DNA from: Lingula anatina
Lineage: Eukaryota; Brachiopoda; Lingulata; Lingulida; Lingulidae
Direction: 5' to 3'
Assembly (NCBI RefSeq): GCF_001039355.2
Contig: NW_019773992.1
Coordinates: 198,482-262,481 of the forward strand
DNA length: 64,000 nt
Shown here: in pieces, positions 31,548 through 42,570 of the stretch
How the letters are laid out: each line of letters begins with the position of its first letter
Numbering within the stretch: the first letter of the stretch is position 1
Notes under the pieces: generated by a model
Database searches by the model: none
What the model was told of the DNA's origin: nothing
The model's input: only the letters and a program-made list of their open reading frames with translations
Position numbers and translations under genes: made by a program

Positions 31548-31775
31548 TTAATAAACTGCATTTGTGAATAACGGCCTATTGGTGTGAACTTTCTTGGGCC
31601 ATCTTTTGGTCGGTCTGGCAACCATTACAATTTTCACTTTGTACTCGCACGATTTGCATTGTGAAGAAATAAGTGAAGATTTGGTGGATGATGGCTGTAC
31701 TAGTCGGTCCTTTTTCTTTTTTTCTTGGCGAGAGCTACATCTACTACCTGGAAGAGCGGCAAAAATGCTGACCAA
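31548..31775 (-). pseudogene. Unrecognised Lys/Ser-rich ORF fragment
   Basis: SRQEKKKKDRLVQPSSTKS and ARPTKRWPKKVHTNRPLF; lies between the SIM-like segment and the possible PC4-like segment in the same direction. No family recognised. Confidence 0.3.
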
Positions 31776-31862
31776 TCTGTATGCGCTATTTCAATGGCTG
31801 TGGTGGATTTACCCTGTTGGTAGCTGATCTTTATGGGAGATTTTGAACTCTCGAAGGACAAT

Positions 31863-32063
31863 TTATAGACAGAATGTCAGAATGCTTCTGTTTGAAAATG
31901 CCTCTTCTATCTCTCCTGCGTGCTTTATGACACGACCCCAAACAATCTCATTAAATCCGATTTTTTGCTTTGTCTTGTCTGACAAAACGACAAGAAGCTT
32001 ATTCTGTCTGTTAAAGCAGACAGTTAGGCAAAAAGCGTTACCGAAAGGAAGAAATCTTGCCAC
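31863..32063 (-). pseudogene. ssDNA-binding PC4-like segment? (copy 1)
   Basis: MARFLPFGNAFCLTVCFNR, KIGFNEIVWGRVIKHAGEIE EAF. The I.fn...W......ai.e.e.A pattern resembles the PC4/p15 C-terminal strand-helix (xLxxxxWxxLxxxxxxID.A), but similarity is weak. A diverged paralogue sits at 35693-35893. Part of the Helitron-rich array. Confidence 0.3.
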
Positions 32064-32284
32064 ATCTGCACCCCTCTATCATTGTAAACTATCTTCAAAA
32101 TAATGCGAATGCATTTGAGGATGTACAATTTCCCCATCTTGGATTACTTAATTAACTTTTACTTACTTTAAAAGTAGTATGCTTCCCATGCAGCCTTTTT
32201 CTTCTAGCAGCTTTAACTTATGGCTCTGTACAACTTTTAGATTAATTCCTTTTTTTTTCATTTTTCTTTGTTCTCTTTTCTGCA

Positions 32285-32690
32285 CATCTTCATAACATCT
32301 CTACTTTTCAAAATAAGATTGGAGTTCAAAAGGATACAAATCAGTAGAGGTTCTAACAGAACAAGGCATCACTTCAAAGGCACTACTTTTTCTGAGATTC
32401 AAAGAAACTGTCAATTCTCTCAAGTATAGTACAAGAGCAGCTTGTGTATTCAATTCCAAAACTAAAGCTTTCTCATTTGGATCTGTAAGCCCATTGCTGT
32501 TTTTGGCTATGGGAATCAAGGATGACATGCAGTGTCTATATCACTTGCGTCCCACTCCCTCACATTTTTCACCTCATTATACACAAGTGCCATTAATGCC
32601 ATACAGGTGCATTGTGGGCCAGCAGTACCTTCTATAAATATGCCACTACCTTGATGAATCCTGCCTTGGACAACAGACATAATGGAATAT
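32285..32690 (-). pseudogene. Cysteine-protease-like domain, internally deleted (copy F)
   Basis: GRIHQGSGIFIEGTAGPQCT CMALMALVYNEVKNVRE, DIDTACHP, then SLIPIAKNSNGLTDPNEKAL and LVLYLRELTVSLNLRKSSAF. It shares the exact deletion junction of copy A at 23765-24165, so the two copies descend from one deleted ancestor. Confidence 0.65.
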
Positions 32691-33510
32691 CTGGAACCAC
32701 ACAGATTTCTCATACTTTCTCTTTCCTGCCAAAAAACTGTGTAGGGCTAAGCAACCCCTTTCTTGGCATTCTCTCTCTCTCTTTTTTTTTTTTTTTTTTT
32801 TTTGTTCTTTCACAACTGATTAAGGAAAAAAAGTAATCAAAACTTTAAAAAAATTAATATTCTTCATTTCACAAGACATAAATTTTCCAAATGCTCCACT
32901 CTTACTTTCCATGGCACATAAGACACACCAACACATCACAACCTTCAAATTACACCAAAGCTAAAGCATTCCATATAAAATGCAGTTTTACTTATTATCC
33001 ACCCACTTTAAATAAAAATTTGATCACATAATTTTTACTCTAGCAACTGTATTCTGGCAGCTTTGATATCTGGTTGGGAGTGTTTCTCAGTCTTGTTGCT
33101 GAAAAAAATTTTATTTAATTTTTTCACCTCGATTTTCTATGGTATGATTCTGTGCAGCCTTTTTCTTTGATCTACCATTTGACTTTGTCTGCTTTCTACT
33201 TTGTCATTATGAAAAAAAAAATTGCCGGTTTGTGTATAAGCAGTGTCTATTGCATTTTCTAAAGTGTAAAAAGGTGGTTGTGATTCCAGTAAATTTAGTG
33301 ATCCATCAAAAGATTCTTGAGTATTAATAACCTAAGTGGTTTCATTGTATTCAATTCTTGATGGCAACTCATTTATGAGCAAAAATGTTCGGTTTCCTCT
33401 ATTTCACGATAGACATCATCACCAGCATAGAGAACTGTGTCTAAATCGTTTGCATCCCACTCCCTCACATTTTTCACCTCATTATACACAACTGCCATTA
33501 ATGCCATACA
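32520..33510 (-). repeat. About 1 kb direct repeat, copy 2
   Basis: Collinear with 28735-29720, including the linker with the poly-T tract (32784-32803) and TTAAGGAAAAAAAGTAATC. A third partial linker copy lies at 34800-35000. Confidence 0.75.
33215..33510 (-). pseudogene. Cysteine-protease-like domain, copy G
   Basis: LLINELPSRIEYNETT.VI, FYTLENAIDTAYT and MAVVYNEVKNVREWDA pieces; joined directly to the Env-like fragment at about 33515. Confidence 0.5.
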
Positions 33511-33514
33511 AAGT

Positions 33515-34003
33515 ATATTGGACTGAGCAGGCACAAGGAATCTTTACTATGCAGAAATCACACCCTGTCATTGTCTTATTTGTTGGACAATCAAGAGAGA
33601 CATTTTGAATTTTGTTAATTAGTATGTGTGTTTTTCCAACACGTTTGACAGAAGGTTTGACACTGTTGGGGAGGAATTTTAAATCACAGGTTTCTTTTAC
33701 CTTTAATTTGTTGTTTTTTAGTATGGCCTGAATACAGTCATGATTAGTGGTGGGTTTTAGCGTGGTTGCCTCGCAAAGTTTTTCTTTCTCTCCCATGCAC
33801 TCATTTAAAAAGGCTTGATCAAAAGTAATGGGTGATTTATTGTTCCTGGATTCTCCAAAATATTCGGGTACATTTGCTAGAAGTGAAGCAAGTTTACTTG
33901 TGGCATTAACAGAAATTTGGAATGTTTCGGTCTGAAAAATTTGAAATGATTCTGACGAGGAAAGGATAGGAATTTTGAAAGTCACCACTATGGAATCATT
34001 CAT
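33515..34003 (-). pseudogene. Env-like ectodomain fragment of an invertebrate LTR retroelement?
   Basis: An uninterrupted stretch of about 160 codons with N-glycosylation-like sites (NATS, NVSL, NKTM) and a cysteine cluster of the form C...C..C...IPCAC. Such IPC.C patterns occur in Env-like proteins of some Gypsy-type elements; here the assignment is from general resemblance only. No fusion peptide, signal peptide or membrane anchor is visible, and the frame runs at its end into protease-repeat sequence, so this is a fragment. The Gypsy RT scrap 3 kb away on the same strand could be a relative. Confidence 0.3.
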
Positions 34004-34054
34004 TTTGTTGGCTGAGAATTTTGCGAACTTACACTTAGAAATTGGTGTTCATTT

Positions 34055-34420
34055 TCTAAATTGCCAGTTTGTGTATAAGCAGTGTCTATTGCATTTTCTA
34101 AAGTGTAAAAAGGTGGCTGTGTTTCCAGTAAATTTAGTGATCCATCAAAAGATTCTTGATTATTAATTACATAAGTAGTTTCATTGTATTCAATTCTTGA
34201 TGGCAACTCATTTATGAGCAAAAATGTTTGTTTTCCTCTATTACACAATAGACGTCATCACCAGCATAGAGACTGGTGTCTAAGTCGTTTGCATCCCGCT
34301 TCCTCACATTTTTCACCTCATTATACACAAGTGCCATTAATGCCATACAGGTGCATTGTGAGCCAGCAGTACCACATATAAATATGTCACTACCTTGATG
34401 AATCCTGTCTTGGACAACAG
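34055..34420 (-). pseudogene. Cysteine-protease-like domain, copy H
   Basis: LLINELPSRIEYNETTYVIN, NQESFDGSLNLLETQPPFYT, LENAIDTAYTQTGNL plus the CTCMALMALVYNEVKNV part in another frame (34300-34370). Stops and an indel separate the parts. Confidence 0.6.
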
Positions 34421-34424
34421 ACTA

Positions 34425-34590
34425 CCATCTGGCAGCTTGATATATGGTCGGGAGTGGCTCTCAGAGTATCCTTGCAGAATTCTTTTTTTTCACATTGATC
34501 TTGCTAGGGTGTATATTTTGTGCAGCCCTTTCTTTTGATTCACCACTTGACTTTGAAATGTAACTCTGTTCTCTACTGTGTCTGACATTT
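34425..34590 (-). repeat. Repeat module with protease N-terminus, copy 3
   Basis: Matches 26829-27010 and 29790-29960 (CTGGCAGCTTGATATATGG ... ACTGTGTCTGACATTT). Confidence 0.75.
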
Positions 34591-34614
34591 TTTAGAAAAA
34601 ATGTTGGGTCATCT

Positions 34615-35000
34615 CTATTTCATGATACACGCATAGAGATAGAGAACTGTGTCTATATCACTTGCATCCCGCTCCCTCACATTTTTCACCCCCTTATACA
34701 CAAATGCCATTAATGCCATACAGGTGCATTGTGATCCAGCAGTATCATCTATGAATATGTCACTACCTCGATGAATCCTGCCTTGGACAACAGACATAAT
34801 GGAATATCTGGAACCACGCAGATTTCTCATACTTTCTCTTTTTTCTGCCAAAAAACTGTGTTGTGATCAGCAACCCCTTTCTTGGCATTTTCTCTTTTTT
34901 GTTCTTTCACAACTGATTAAGGAAAAAAACCTAATTAAAAGTTTAAAAACATTTTTAATTCTTCATTTCTCAGGACATAAATGTTCTAAATGCTCCACTC
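34615..35000 (-). pseudogene. Cysteine-protease-like domain, copy I, and linker
   Basis: MRNLRGSRYSIMSVVQGRIH RGSDIFIDDTAGSQC...MALMAFVYKGVKNVRE, DASDIDTVL, followed 5' by the AT-rich linker (34800-35000) seen in the 1 kb repeats. Confidence 0.6.
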
Positions 35001-35692
35001 TTACCTTCCATGGCACCTAAGACGCATCTACTATTTCTAGTTGTCAGTCAGCATCTTCTGAGCAAGGCACAGGGTAAGCTTTACTGGCCAAGTCTCAGAA
35101 TTAAAGGCTGTATGATGTCCACTTTTCATACAAACCGTTCAATATCTGGGCACAGGCATGCTGCCTTATCCACAGACAGGAACAATCTTCTTCAGTTTCC
35201 AAGTGTTAGCAAGTCTGTTCCATAGTAATCATTCTCCAGTCTCAAACAGTAATCTATTTCTGCTGCCAACAGATCCCAACAGGTTTTAAGTGCATGTCGC
35301 ATTACACAGTTTGCTATTCTACCCTCATTTCTGCCAATGAGTTGCTTCAGCTGAGCTTACCATTGCTGGGTGTCTAAGGTGCTGCAGCATCACAGGGGTT
35401 ACATACAGCCACTAGGTGGTTGAGGTCATCTCTCTCTGCCTCTTCTGCCCATCTTTGCTGATTCCTGTGGTCTTGATCTCTCTGCTGATTGTTCAAGACT
35501 CGCATGTGGTCATTCAGGTACTCATTTTTACTCAAGGTGAATTGTTTCAGGGATTTTTCTCTTCTAAAGTCCTGGCTTAACTCGCCAATTTTAAAGTTGT
35601 CATCTCACAGTGCACAAGTTTACACAAGATTATCAAGTCTGGCAGCAGGATGTTGAGTTTGCATGGTCTTGTACACCATGCATGGTCTTGTC
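35001..35692. other. Unassigned flank of the Helitron-derived array
   Basis: Short minus-strand coding-like pieces (LIGRNEGRIANCVMRHALK, NHLVAVCNPCDAAAP) in different frames suggest more degraded element sequence. No family recognised. Confidence 0.3.
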
Positions 35693-35893
35693 TCAGAATG
35701 GGACTGTTAAAACTTGCTCTTTCAACAAGGCCTCTTCAATTTCTTCTGCGTGTATCTTAAATTGGCCCCACACGGTCAAGTTAAAGGGAATTTTGCGCTT
35801 GCTCTTGTCCATCAACACGATCAAAGTTTTGTTATGTCTGCTAAGACAGGCAGTGGCACAAAACGATGAACCGAAAAGTGGAAATGTCGCCAT
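35693..35893 (-). pseudogene. ssDNA-binding PC4-like segment? (copy 2)
   Basis: MATFPLFGSSFCATACLSR, KRKIPFNLTVWGQFKIHAEE IEEAL; paralogous to 31863-32063 with about half of positions kept. KIPFNLTVWGQ....AEEIEEAL is the better match to the PC4 pattern of the two. Followed by a stop. Confidence 0.3.
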
Positions 35894-36378
35894 AGCTCTA
35901 GGTTGAGTCTACTGGCAGTAGTGGGATTTATCCGTGCTTATATATAGTTAGAAAAATGCTGAGTCAAGAATCTGGATTATTGTTATGATAATGGAGACTA
36001 ATTTGTAAATTACACTCACTTAGTGACAATCTAATACAGAATTTATTAGTTAAGAAAAATCTTGTTTTGTAAATAAATCCCTGGTATAGCAACTGCCGTG
36101 TTGTTGTGATTTCTCAACTGTCCCGTTTGACATCAGGATATGTGTGTACTGCATTCATGTCTGTCTTTGAAAGTCACACTCTTTGTTTACTCTTAATGTA
36201 ATTCTCACAGCTTTCAAACTGATTAGGCACATGAGATGCATGATTCTACCCAGGGTAACTAAGGACAGCTGCGCACCACGTTTATTCAACTGAAGAAGGT
36301 ATAAGATTCTTAAGAAATAACAAATGGTATCATTTTAAAATTTATATTGTTAAATTTGTTTTCCTAAAGGTACACATT

Positions 36379-36600
36379 TCAATTTTTGTAATAATAAAAT
36401 CTTGAATTCAAAAATTCACCCTTTGTAAAATACAAAATAAAAGATTTTTTGTGAGAATTCATAAGCATGATGAAGCAGTCCCTGGATATTCTTGCTTTGT
36501 GTGGTTGGGCGTTATCAGGCATCATTATAGGTGATGGATCTCTACAAACAGTGCAACGATAGGTCACAATATTTTGCCTCAGTATCTTTGGCCATTCAGG
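36379..36600 (-). pseudogene. Tc1/mariner-type transposase fragment
   Basis: IMMPDNAQPHKARISRDCF matches the second catalytic block of Tc1-like DDE transposases (xxQDNAxPHxAxxxxxxL). About 60 codons; no TIRs visible nearby. Confidence 0.55.
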
Positions 36601-37126
36601 TTGCCAGCAATAAAATGCACAATGTTACACAAGATTGCCGAGTCTAGATGCTATGTTTGCATGGTTGTGTTTTTAATGGTATTAAAAATGCACATTTGAA
36701 TGAGTAATGAGCGTGGGATTCTAGATTACAGAGAATGTTGCATAATGTTCTAGATAACGGATGCATATGATACTGTACAACCTGTTCACTGCACATTTGT
36801 TGTCTTACCAGTTCAAGTTTCAGTGTTGTGTATCTGTTTCTGAGGGTTTCATTCTCTCTATGTGAGTATAATTCAGTTTATAAATCAGTCTCCATTTAAC
36901 TGGTGTTTGGTACTAATGAAGGCAATTCTAAAGTTGACAAGTTTAAATTACAATGTCTATGTCTAAGGCTCACAACTGTTTTTAACTTGAATACTGCTAC
37001 GACTAGTCCTAGGGTAATCAAAGATCCTACAACGCTTGCTAAACCATCTGAGTTTGATGATGAGTAAATTGGAAAGCTTCATAAAGGCCAAGGCTATGTC
37101 CATTATAGTAGTTCCACCATTAGGCT

Positions 37127-37890
37127 ATAAGTTACTATAAGTAACTGGCTCGCGCTGCCAGTAATTACGCGGCGGGATATTCAGTGCACAGACCGTGATC
37201 ATAAGATAGCGCGAATAGAAAATAGAATTTAGAAAATAGACATTGCATGTGAACGAGGGGACAGCGCGCTGTGCCGAAGGTTCGCTGTGCCGAGGGTTCA
37301 CTGTGCCGACAAAACCGGAAAATTGGTCTAAAATCGGCTAAGTTTTTCCGGAGCCCCAAAATCAAATGTTCGCTATGCCGATGGTTCGCTGTGCCGAGGG
37401 TTCGCTGCGCCGAAAAAGTCGGCCACCCATCACCCATTGTGCTTGTTATGTAACGTGGCGAGCAGTGGCCTTTTTAGAAAATAAACGAGTTTTAAAAGTT
37501 CTCTTCTTCCATCCGTACCATTTGGATTTGTTAAAACTGCGCATTGAAGGTTTATCCTTATGGACATAAACATCTTAAATCGCTTTAAATAATCAGTTCT
37601 GTAAGTTAATTTATTAATTATTTTTGGCACTATGGGCGTCACCCACATTTAGGAAATTACTGACAAGAAAACATTCTCTAATTATTTTTGGCGAACTTGT
37701 TGTAGTTATTGGGTGTGTGTAAAATTAACATCTTTTTAAAAACAATCGGCATAGCGAACCCTCGGTATAGCGAACCTTCGGCTCAGCGAACCCTCGGCAT
37801 AACGAACCTTCGGCATAGCGAACCCTCGGCACAGCGAACCTTCGGCATAGCGAACCTTCGGCATAGCGAAGCGCACCCGTGAACGAAGCC
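37127..37890. mobile_element. MITE of the TAACTGGCTCG family, left-truncated, interrupted by a second MITE
   Basis: TAACTGGCTCGCGCTGCCAG TAATTACGCGGCGGG..., GATCATAAGATA and GAATAGAAAATAGA match, in reverse orientation, the complete copy at 58687-58910. The right terminus (GTGAACGA-AGCC|TTA) is split by the insertion at 37257-37878 and resumes at 37879. Confidence 0.75.
37257..37878. mobile_element. 622 bp snap-back MITE with 16 bp periodic inverted ends
   Basis: Flanked by a perfect 8 bp duplication, GTGAACGA (37249-37256 and 37879-37886). The left end carries tandem 16-mers of the form GGTTCGCTGTGCCGA(A/G) (37262-37413, with an interruption). The right end carries their reverse complement (37746-37870, CGGCATAGCGAACC(C/T)T). 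The termini are GGGGACAGCGCG and GGGTGCGC. An 8 bp duplication suggests a hAT-type transposase acted on it. Short reading frames here only translate the repeat. Confidence 0.85.
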
Positions 37891-39010
37891 TTACTTCTGT
37901 GGCATCCTTAGCTGCTTGGCTAAGAATTTGTTTCAACTTGGATGGCAGCAGAAGCTCCTCTTTCAGCCTTTCGAGTTTGAAACTGGCCTTCTGACAATTG
38001 TATTTCAAGCTATTGCCAGGTGTCATTCACAACAATTTCATTAAAAGCTCAACATGACCATGTAACACATATTACCTTAAAGCTTACGAAGTTTCAGCAG
38101 TGGGCAGTTCACCACATCTGATTTGATTTCACCTGATCTTTTTTCTCTCTTCTCTTTCTTTTTGTAAAGGGAATCCTTTTATATTCATGATATGTTGGAG
38201 AAGAAGGAATCTGTGTATCAGATATCTGGTAAATCCAGTGTTACAACTGTGTTTTTGGTGAACTTCAACACATCAACCAGTTACACTCTGTTGTTTAATT
38301 TAATCATTATGGCCCCTTTTAATGGTAGTTGTAGTGCTATACAGTAAACCAGTAATTAGTATTATTTATTTAGTAATATGTGCTAATTATTGCTATGGTC
38401 ATTATTACAATCATTTAGACAATATTTTGACATCATTTACATTTCGGAGTATTGTTTTTAGAATGCTACCCATTGTTTTGAAATAATTCATTTAATAAAA
38501 GACAGAAAGATCATTTGGTACCTTGTGTAGTTAAAAAGGGCAGATTTATTCCACCAGAGGACTCCACGTGCAGTGGTTATACTAGAAAATGATGTGTCAT
38601 GATAAAAGCACTGATCACGGAGCAAGTTCAGTCATTATTTTTTATATATAAAAAGTTATCAGATGCCCTCTCTCGTGTTTTCTAGTGGTGCACAATTAAT
38701 TAATTATTCAGATAATCTCAAAACATAGTGTTATGCAAAATTCATTTAAAGTGAAAAAGTATCCTTTGGAACTAAGAAATGTAGTACCTCTAAGATGCAT
38801 ATTTTTAATATACACCATAGGTTTCTGTCTATTGAAAATGACCAATGTATGTATTACTGTTCTTCACCTTTATTATTGTACGTAATCATTAATGGCTCTA
38901 TTACTACATCCATGCTAAGATTGTGTATTCCATCCTCTGTTTCTGGTGAAGATCTATACATCCATATTTTTGTTTTTATTTTCCTTATATTATTTTTGTT
39001 AGTTCTTATA

Positions 39011-39043
<33 letters not shown>

Positions 39044-40695
39044 GGAAGAGGGATCAAGTGCCATGTACTTTTGTAAAGAAAAATTGTTGGACAAAAAGAA
39101 AGAATAAATGGATAGATGCAGCCATGAACGACAGTTGTTGAGTTCAGTTCTGTGCCTTTAAATTAAATGTTCAACTTTCTTGAGAAATGAATGTGTTGCT
39201 TTGATACATCATTAACATTACTTACAATGACTTTGGAGAAACAAGGAATCGTGGAATGACATTCATAAACTGTTGTGCATAAATCAAACTTTTTTTCTGT
39301 CCCAAAATTATACAAATCACGCAAGTTGAGCTGTTAAATTCAATTATTGAATAAAACATGATCTAAGCACATAAGTGGACACCTTTCCCTCTCAGGCTAA
39401 AGCATTCAGCAATGCAGTTGTTGTACCGTAGTTTCTCTACTGCAATCTGTCCACTGTGATTCGCTAAACGTGGGTACTGCAAATGAAGTACCCTAAATGT
39501 TATTTTTGGATTTCACATCAAATTTTATAAATAAACAGTTAAATTCAGATCATGGTTTAATGAAGCCTAAAAGGCTATTATGTAAAATATTTGATACAAA
39601 CTTTACTAATAGATTTTTAGAGGTGGGGCAAAAAAATGGCAATGATATAGCCAACTCTTTAGGAACTCTCATTCTATTTCATTTTGGGTCCTTTCCCCTT
39701 CCTATCTGTTTCATTTTTTTCTTATATTACATTCATTTTTATTTTTGACTACATGCCAGTTCCCTTTACTCCTTCACCTCTCTGTCAGCTGTCATGCCTT
39801 CATCATCTCGGTGCATAGTATCCAGGAAAATGAACACACTTTCTTTATTCACCTGTTACAATTTGTATGTCTTCTAACCCCTATTACCCCAGCATGGGAC
39901 CAATAAAACTGGTCAAATAATTGCCAGATTTCTAGGAGATTAAAGGGATGAAAATAGAGTTGAAAAGTAAAGATGAAGTTATGCGCAATCTAAAAAAAGT
40001 CGTGGAAATATTGAAAACAGTTGAGCAGTGGTTGCCGTTCTGCCAGTGTGTTCATGGGTTGTGCTATCACTACAGTTACGGTTACAATTACTAGCAGGCT
40101 TCACATCATGTGGGGAATAGGTGCAAGAAGTACAGGTTTGTCAGACGGGCAGAAAAAAAAAAAAACAGACAAGTAAGACAGACTTTTTGGTTTAAAAATG
40201 CTTAATTTAAAAGGGTAACAACTCTTCATATGAGGTTCAAAATTCCACATTAAACACATTATAGATAACATACAGAAATATAATATATTCCATTTTACCA
40301 CCATAGTGGTGGTTATTGTAGTTCTAAAATATGTTTGCCATCATAACACATGAACCTTCATAAATTTCTACCCTGTGCAATAATCTTTTTAGAGATTGTT
40401 TCAAAACAAACACTTGAAAAAAAAAGACAAACTTTGAATGTCGGAAAAGAGTCATTAACCATTGTTAAATATGGAAACGTAGTCTTTTACCCCAGGAAAA
40501 TATGTTTTATGGCACTTTTCCTGCCAAAATGGAGAGCTGTTATCCCTTTAAAAGTCCTCCATATTGTTGTAATGTTATTTAGAGTTCATATATTGTGTGT
40601 TTGTTTAAAATCTCACCAACTGTCTTACAAGAGAACATGTTTTTATTTCTTGTTTGACCACATTCCTGAGATAAAAATGTTATTTCTGTTAACAG
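37891..40695. other. Non-coding region, no gene supported
   Basis: AT-rich sequence with a T-rich tract; short frames show no family motif. Confidence 0.4.
39008..39043. repeat. (ATT)n microsatellite
   Basis: About twelve units; explains Ile-rich frames on both strands. Confidence 0.9.
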
Positions 40696-40793
40696 GTTGA
40701 TACCACCCAGACCTGACCAGGAACCAGTGTCCACTAAGACCAATGGCTTCAAAGCTGACCATACAAACTTCATCTGGAATAGATTTTCCAGAA
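40696..40793 (+). CDS. Candidate exon a of an unidentified plus-strand gene
   Basis: Acceptor TTCTGTTAACAG|G; frame reads LIPPRPDQEPVSTKTNGFKA then FIWNRFSR. The donor would be a weak CCAGAA|GTTTTT, but the resulting phase matches the next candidate exon. No family recognised. Confidence 0.3.
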
Positions 40794-41332
40794 GTTTTTA
40801 CTCGGAGTCTTCAAATTCTTTTATTAACTGCCTGGCTTAATATTTTACTCGGTAGTTCACAGATGCGATATTCAAAATGATGTAAAATTCCATTCTTCTT
40901 CTTGTATTTTTGCATATTTGTCCATTACCCAAGTCTCCAATTATGATATCAAATTTTTAAATATGAAATTATGTGTACATATTTCAAACCAAAAACACAC
41001 CCAATATTAGTGTTCATTCCAAGTAGTTAGGGTAATTTTTTGCCTATTTCGTGATATGTTCAAAATGAGAAGAACAAAAAATTAGAAAGGATATGTACCT
41101 AATGTTAAATAGACTGTGTGTGTGTGTGTAAAAATGTAAATATGTTGTCCATAAAAAACACAGTAGGTATGTAAATATTTGGTTTACTTTAATGATAATG
41201 AATCAAAATGATCTTATTACTACCACCAATTCAACATTGGTATTTTAAATGCCTTTCTTTCTTTAAAACAAAAGAAAAGTTGATGATTTCAGCATTTTCA
41301 AATGCCACCAAAAAGGTTGGTTTTGTTAGCAG

Positions 41333-41529
41333 GTCCCAAGGTTCTGGACTTCAACATTCCATCCTCCCTCACAGCGGTAATGGACTTTTCCATCACAGCC
41401 AATGAAGCCGAGAATTTCCTCCAACTTGGTGGAGATACAGGACCACCCCTTCTCAGTGGCAGGGAAGCACTCGTCACTGATTTCATCCTACCAGCTCAAG
41501 ACACTGTAACAGAAAGAAAGAGCAGAAAG
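41333..41529 (+). CDS. Candidate exon b of an unidentified plus-strand gene
   Basis: Acceptor TTGTTAGCAG|GT and donor AGAAAG|GTAGTG enclose 197 bases open throughout: PKVLDFNIPSSLTAVMDFSI, ENFLQLGGDTGPPLL, EALVTDFILPAQDTV, ERKSRK. Base composition is more even than its surroundings and codon use looks coding. I do not recognise the protein. Of the exon candidates in this region it is the strongest. Confidence 0.5.
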
Positions 41530-41582
41530 GTAGTGTTTTTATGTTTTTGCTTGTTTCATGACATTCCTAACCTTTGCATAAA

Positions 41583-41636
41583 TTGATGTTTTTTTTTTTA
41601 TTTTTTTTTTTTTTTATTATTATTTTTTTATAATAA
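41583..41636. repeat. T-rich low-complexity tract
   Basis: Mostly T with scattered A, just after candidate exon b. Confidence 0.8.
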
Positions 41637-42486
41637 TCTCGAAATCTGTTTTAAAGTTTTTTTCCATTTGAGTTTTATATCTGTTTATTCATCTTAAAAT
41701 ACAGGTTGTAAGTTGATTTCTTTTGTTAAACCTATTTTATAGATTATTTGAATAAGTATTTTACCAACATCCAAGTAAGTCAGAAAAAAAGAAAAAGGAG
41801 TTCACCAATGGTGTCACAAGAAATAAGTAAATACTACACTTTTCTATAGATGATAATCTGTTTGATGACTACAGCCTTTTTCATTTTATTCCTCTGGGAA
41901 ACTTTACTTTAGGCCATGCAAATATTTGTATACTTTTTGTTTTAAAAAGGGATGTAAGCTGAACACTACATATTTAAGTCTGCCATGTTTAACACATAAA
42001 CAACACATATTTGGTGTATTTAGTATGTGTGTGTTTGCAAGATCAGACCCCTGCTCATAACTCTGATCAGCTGTTAATTAGGTGTATAAATGGGCATCCA
42101 AAATATTTACTCAGAATACCCACCACTATTTCCTGTGCATTGTTTGGGGGTTTGGAGATAATCCTCAAGTTATAAGATAAACAAAATTAACATTCTGAAC
42201 ATCTGTCTGGTCTCAAGTGTTATCAATCTTTAAACAATGGTTTATGAGCTGGTAATTTGGTTTTTGTCTCCATATTGTTTTCCTGTGGAGATGTTTGAGA
42301 TCAGTTTTCAATATCTGTTTGTTGTAATGGGGGTGGTGACTTCTGGTATGTCTGACCTGGTCATAGGGATCCTGAGGATATGATGGTTTGATTATAGGTT
42401 TCACATGATCACAAGCTGAACACTTTTTAAACCTTTTATTTTTAAAAAATCTTATTTTGAATTTTTTTTTATTTTTTGTATTTCAG

Positions 42487-42555
42487 GACCATCCCAAATT
42501 AGAGCATCTTGTGGATCAAAATTTAGGCTGCAATCAACCAGTGATCTGATAGCAA
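42487..42555 (+). CDS. Candidate exon c of an unidentified plus-strand gene
   Basis: Acceptor TTTGTATTTCAG|GACC, donor ATAGCAA|GTGAGT. In phase with exon b it reads DHPKLEHLVDQNLGCNQPVI then TGA (42547-42549), which would end the protein. In another frame (PSQIRASCGSKFRLQSTSDL) it is open through to the donor. The sequence gap begins 15 bases later. Confidence 0.35.
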
Positions 42556-42570
42556 GTGAGTAGAATAAAT

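Noticed and set aside
37160-38026. Possible CRISPR-like array of 16-mers (GGTTCGCTGTGCCGAA)
   Set aside because: Units are contiguous without spacers, occur as inverted arms and are bounded by an 8 bp duplication: a MITE in an animal genome.
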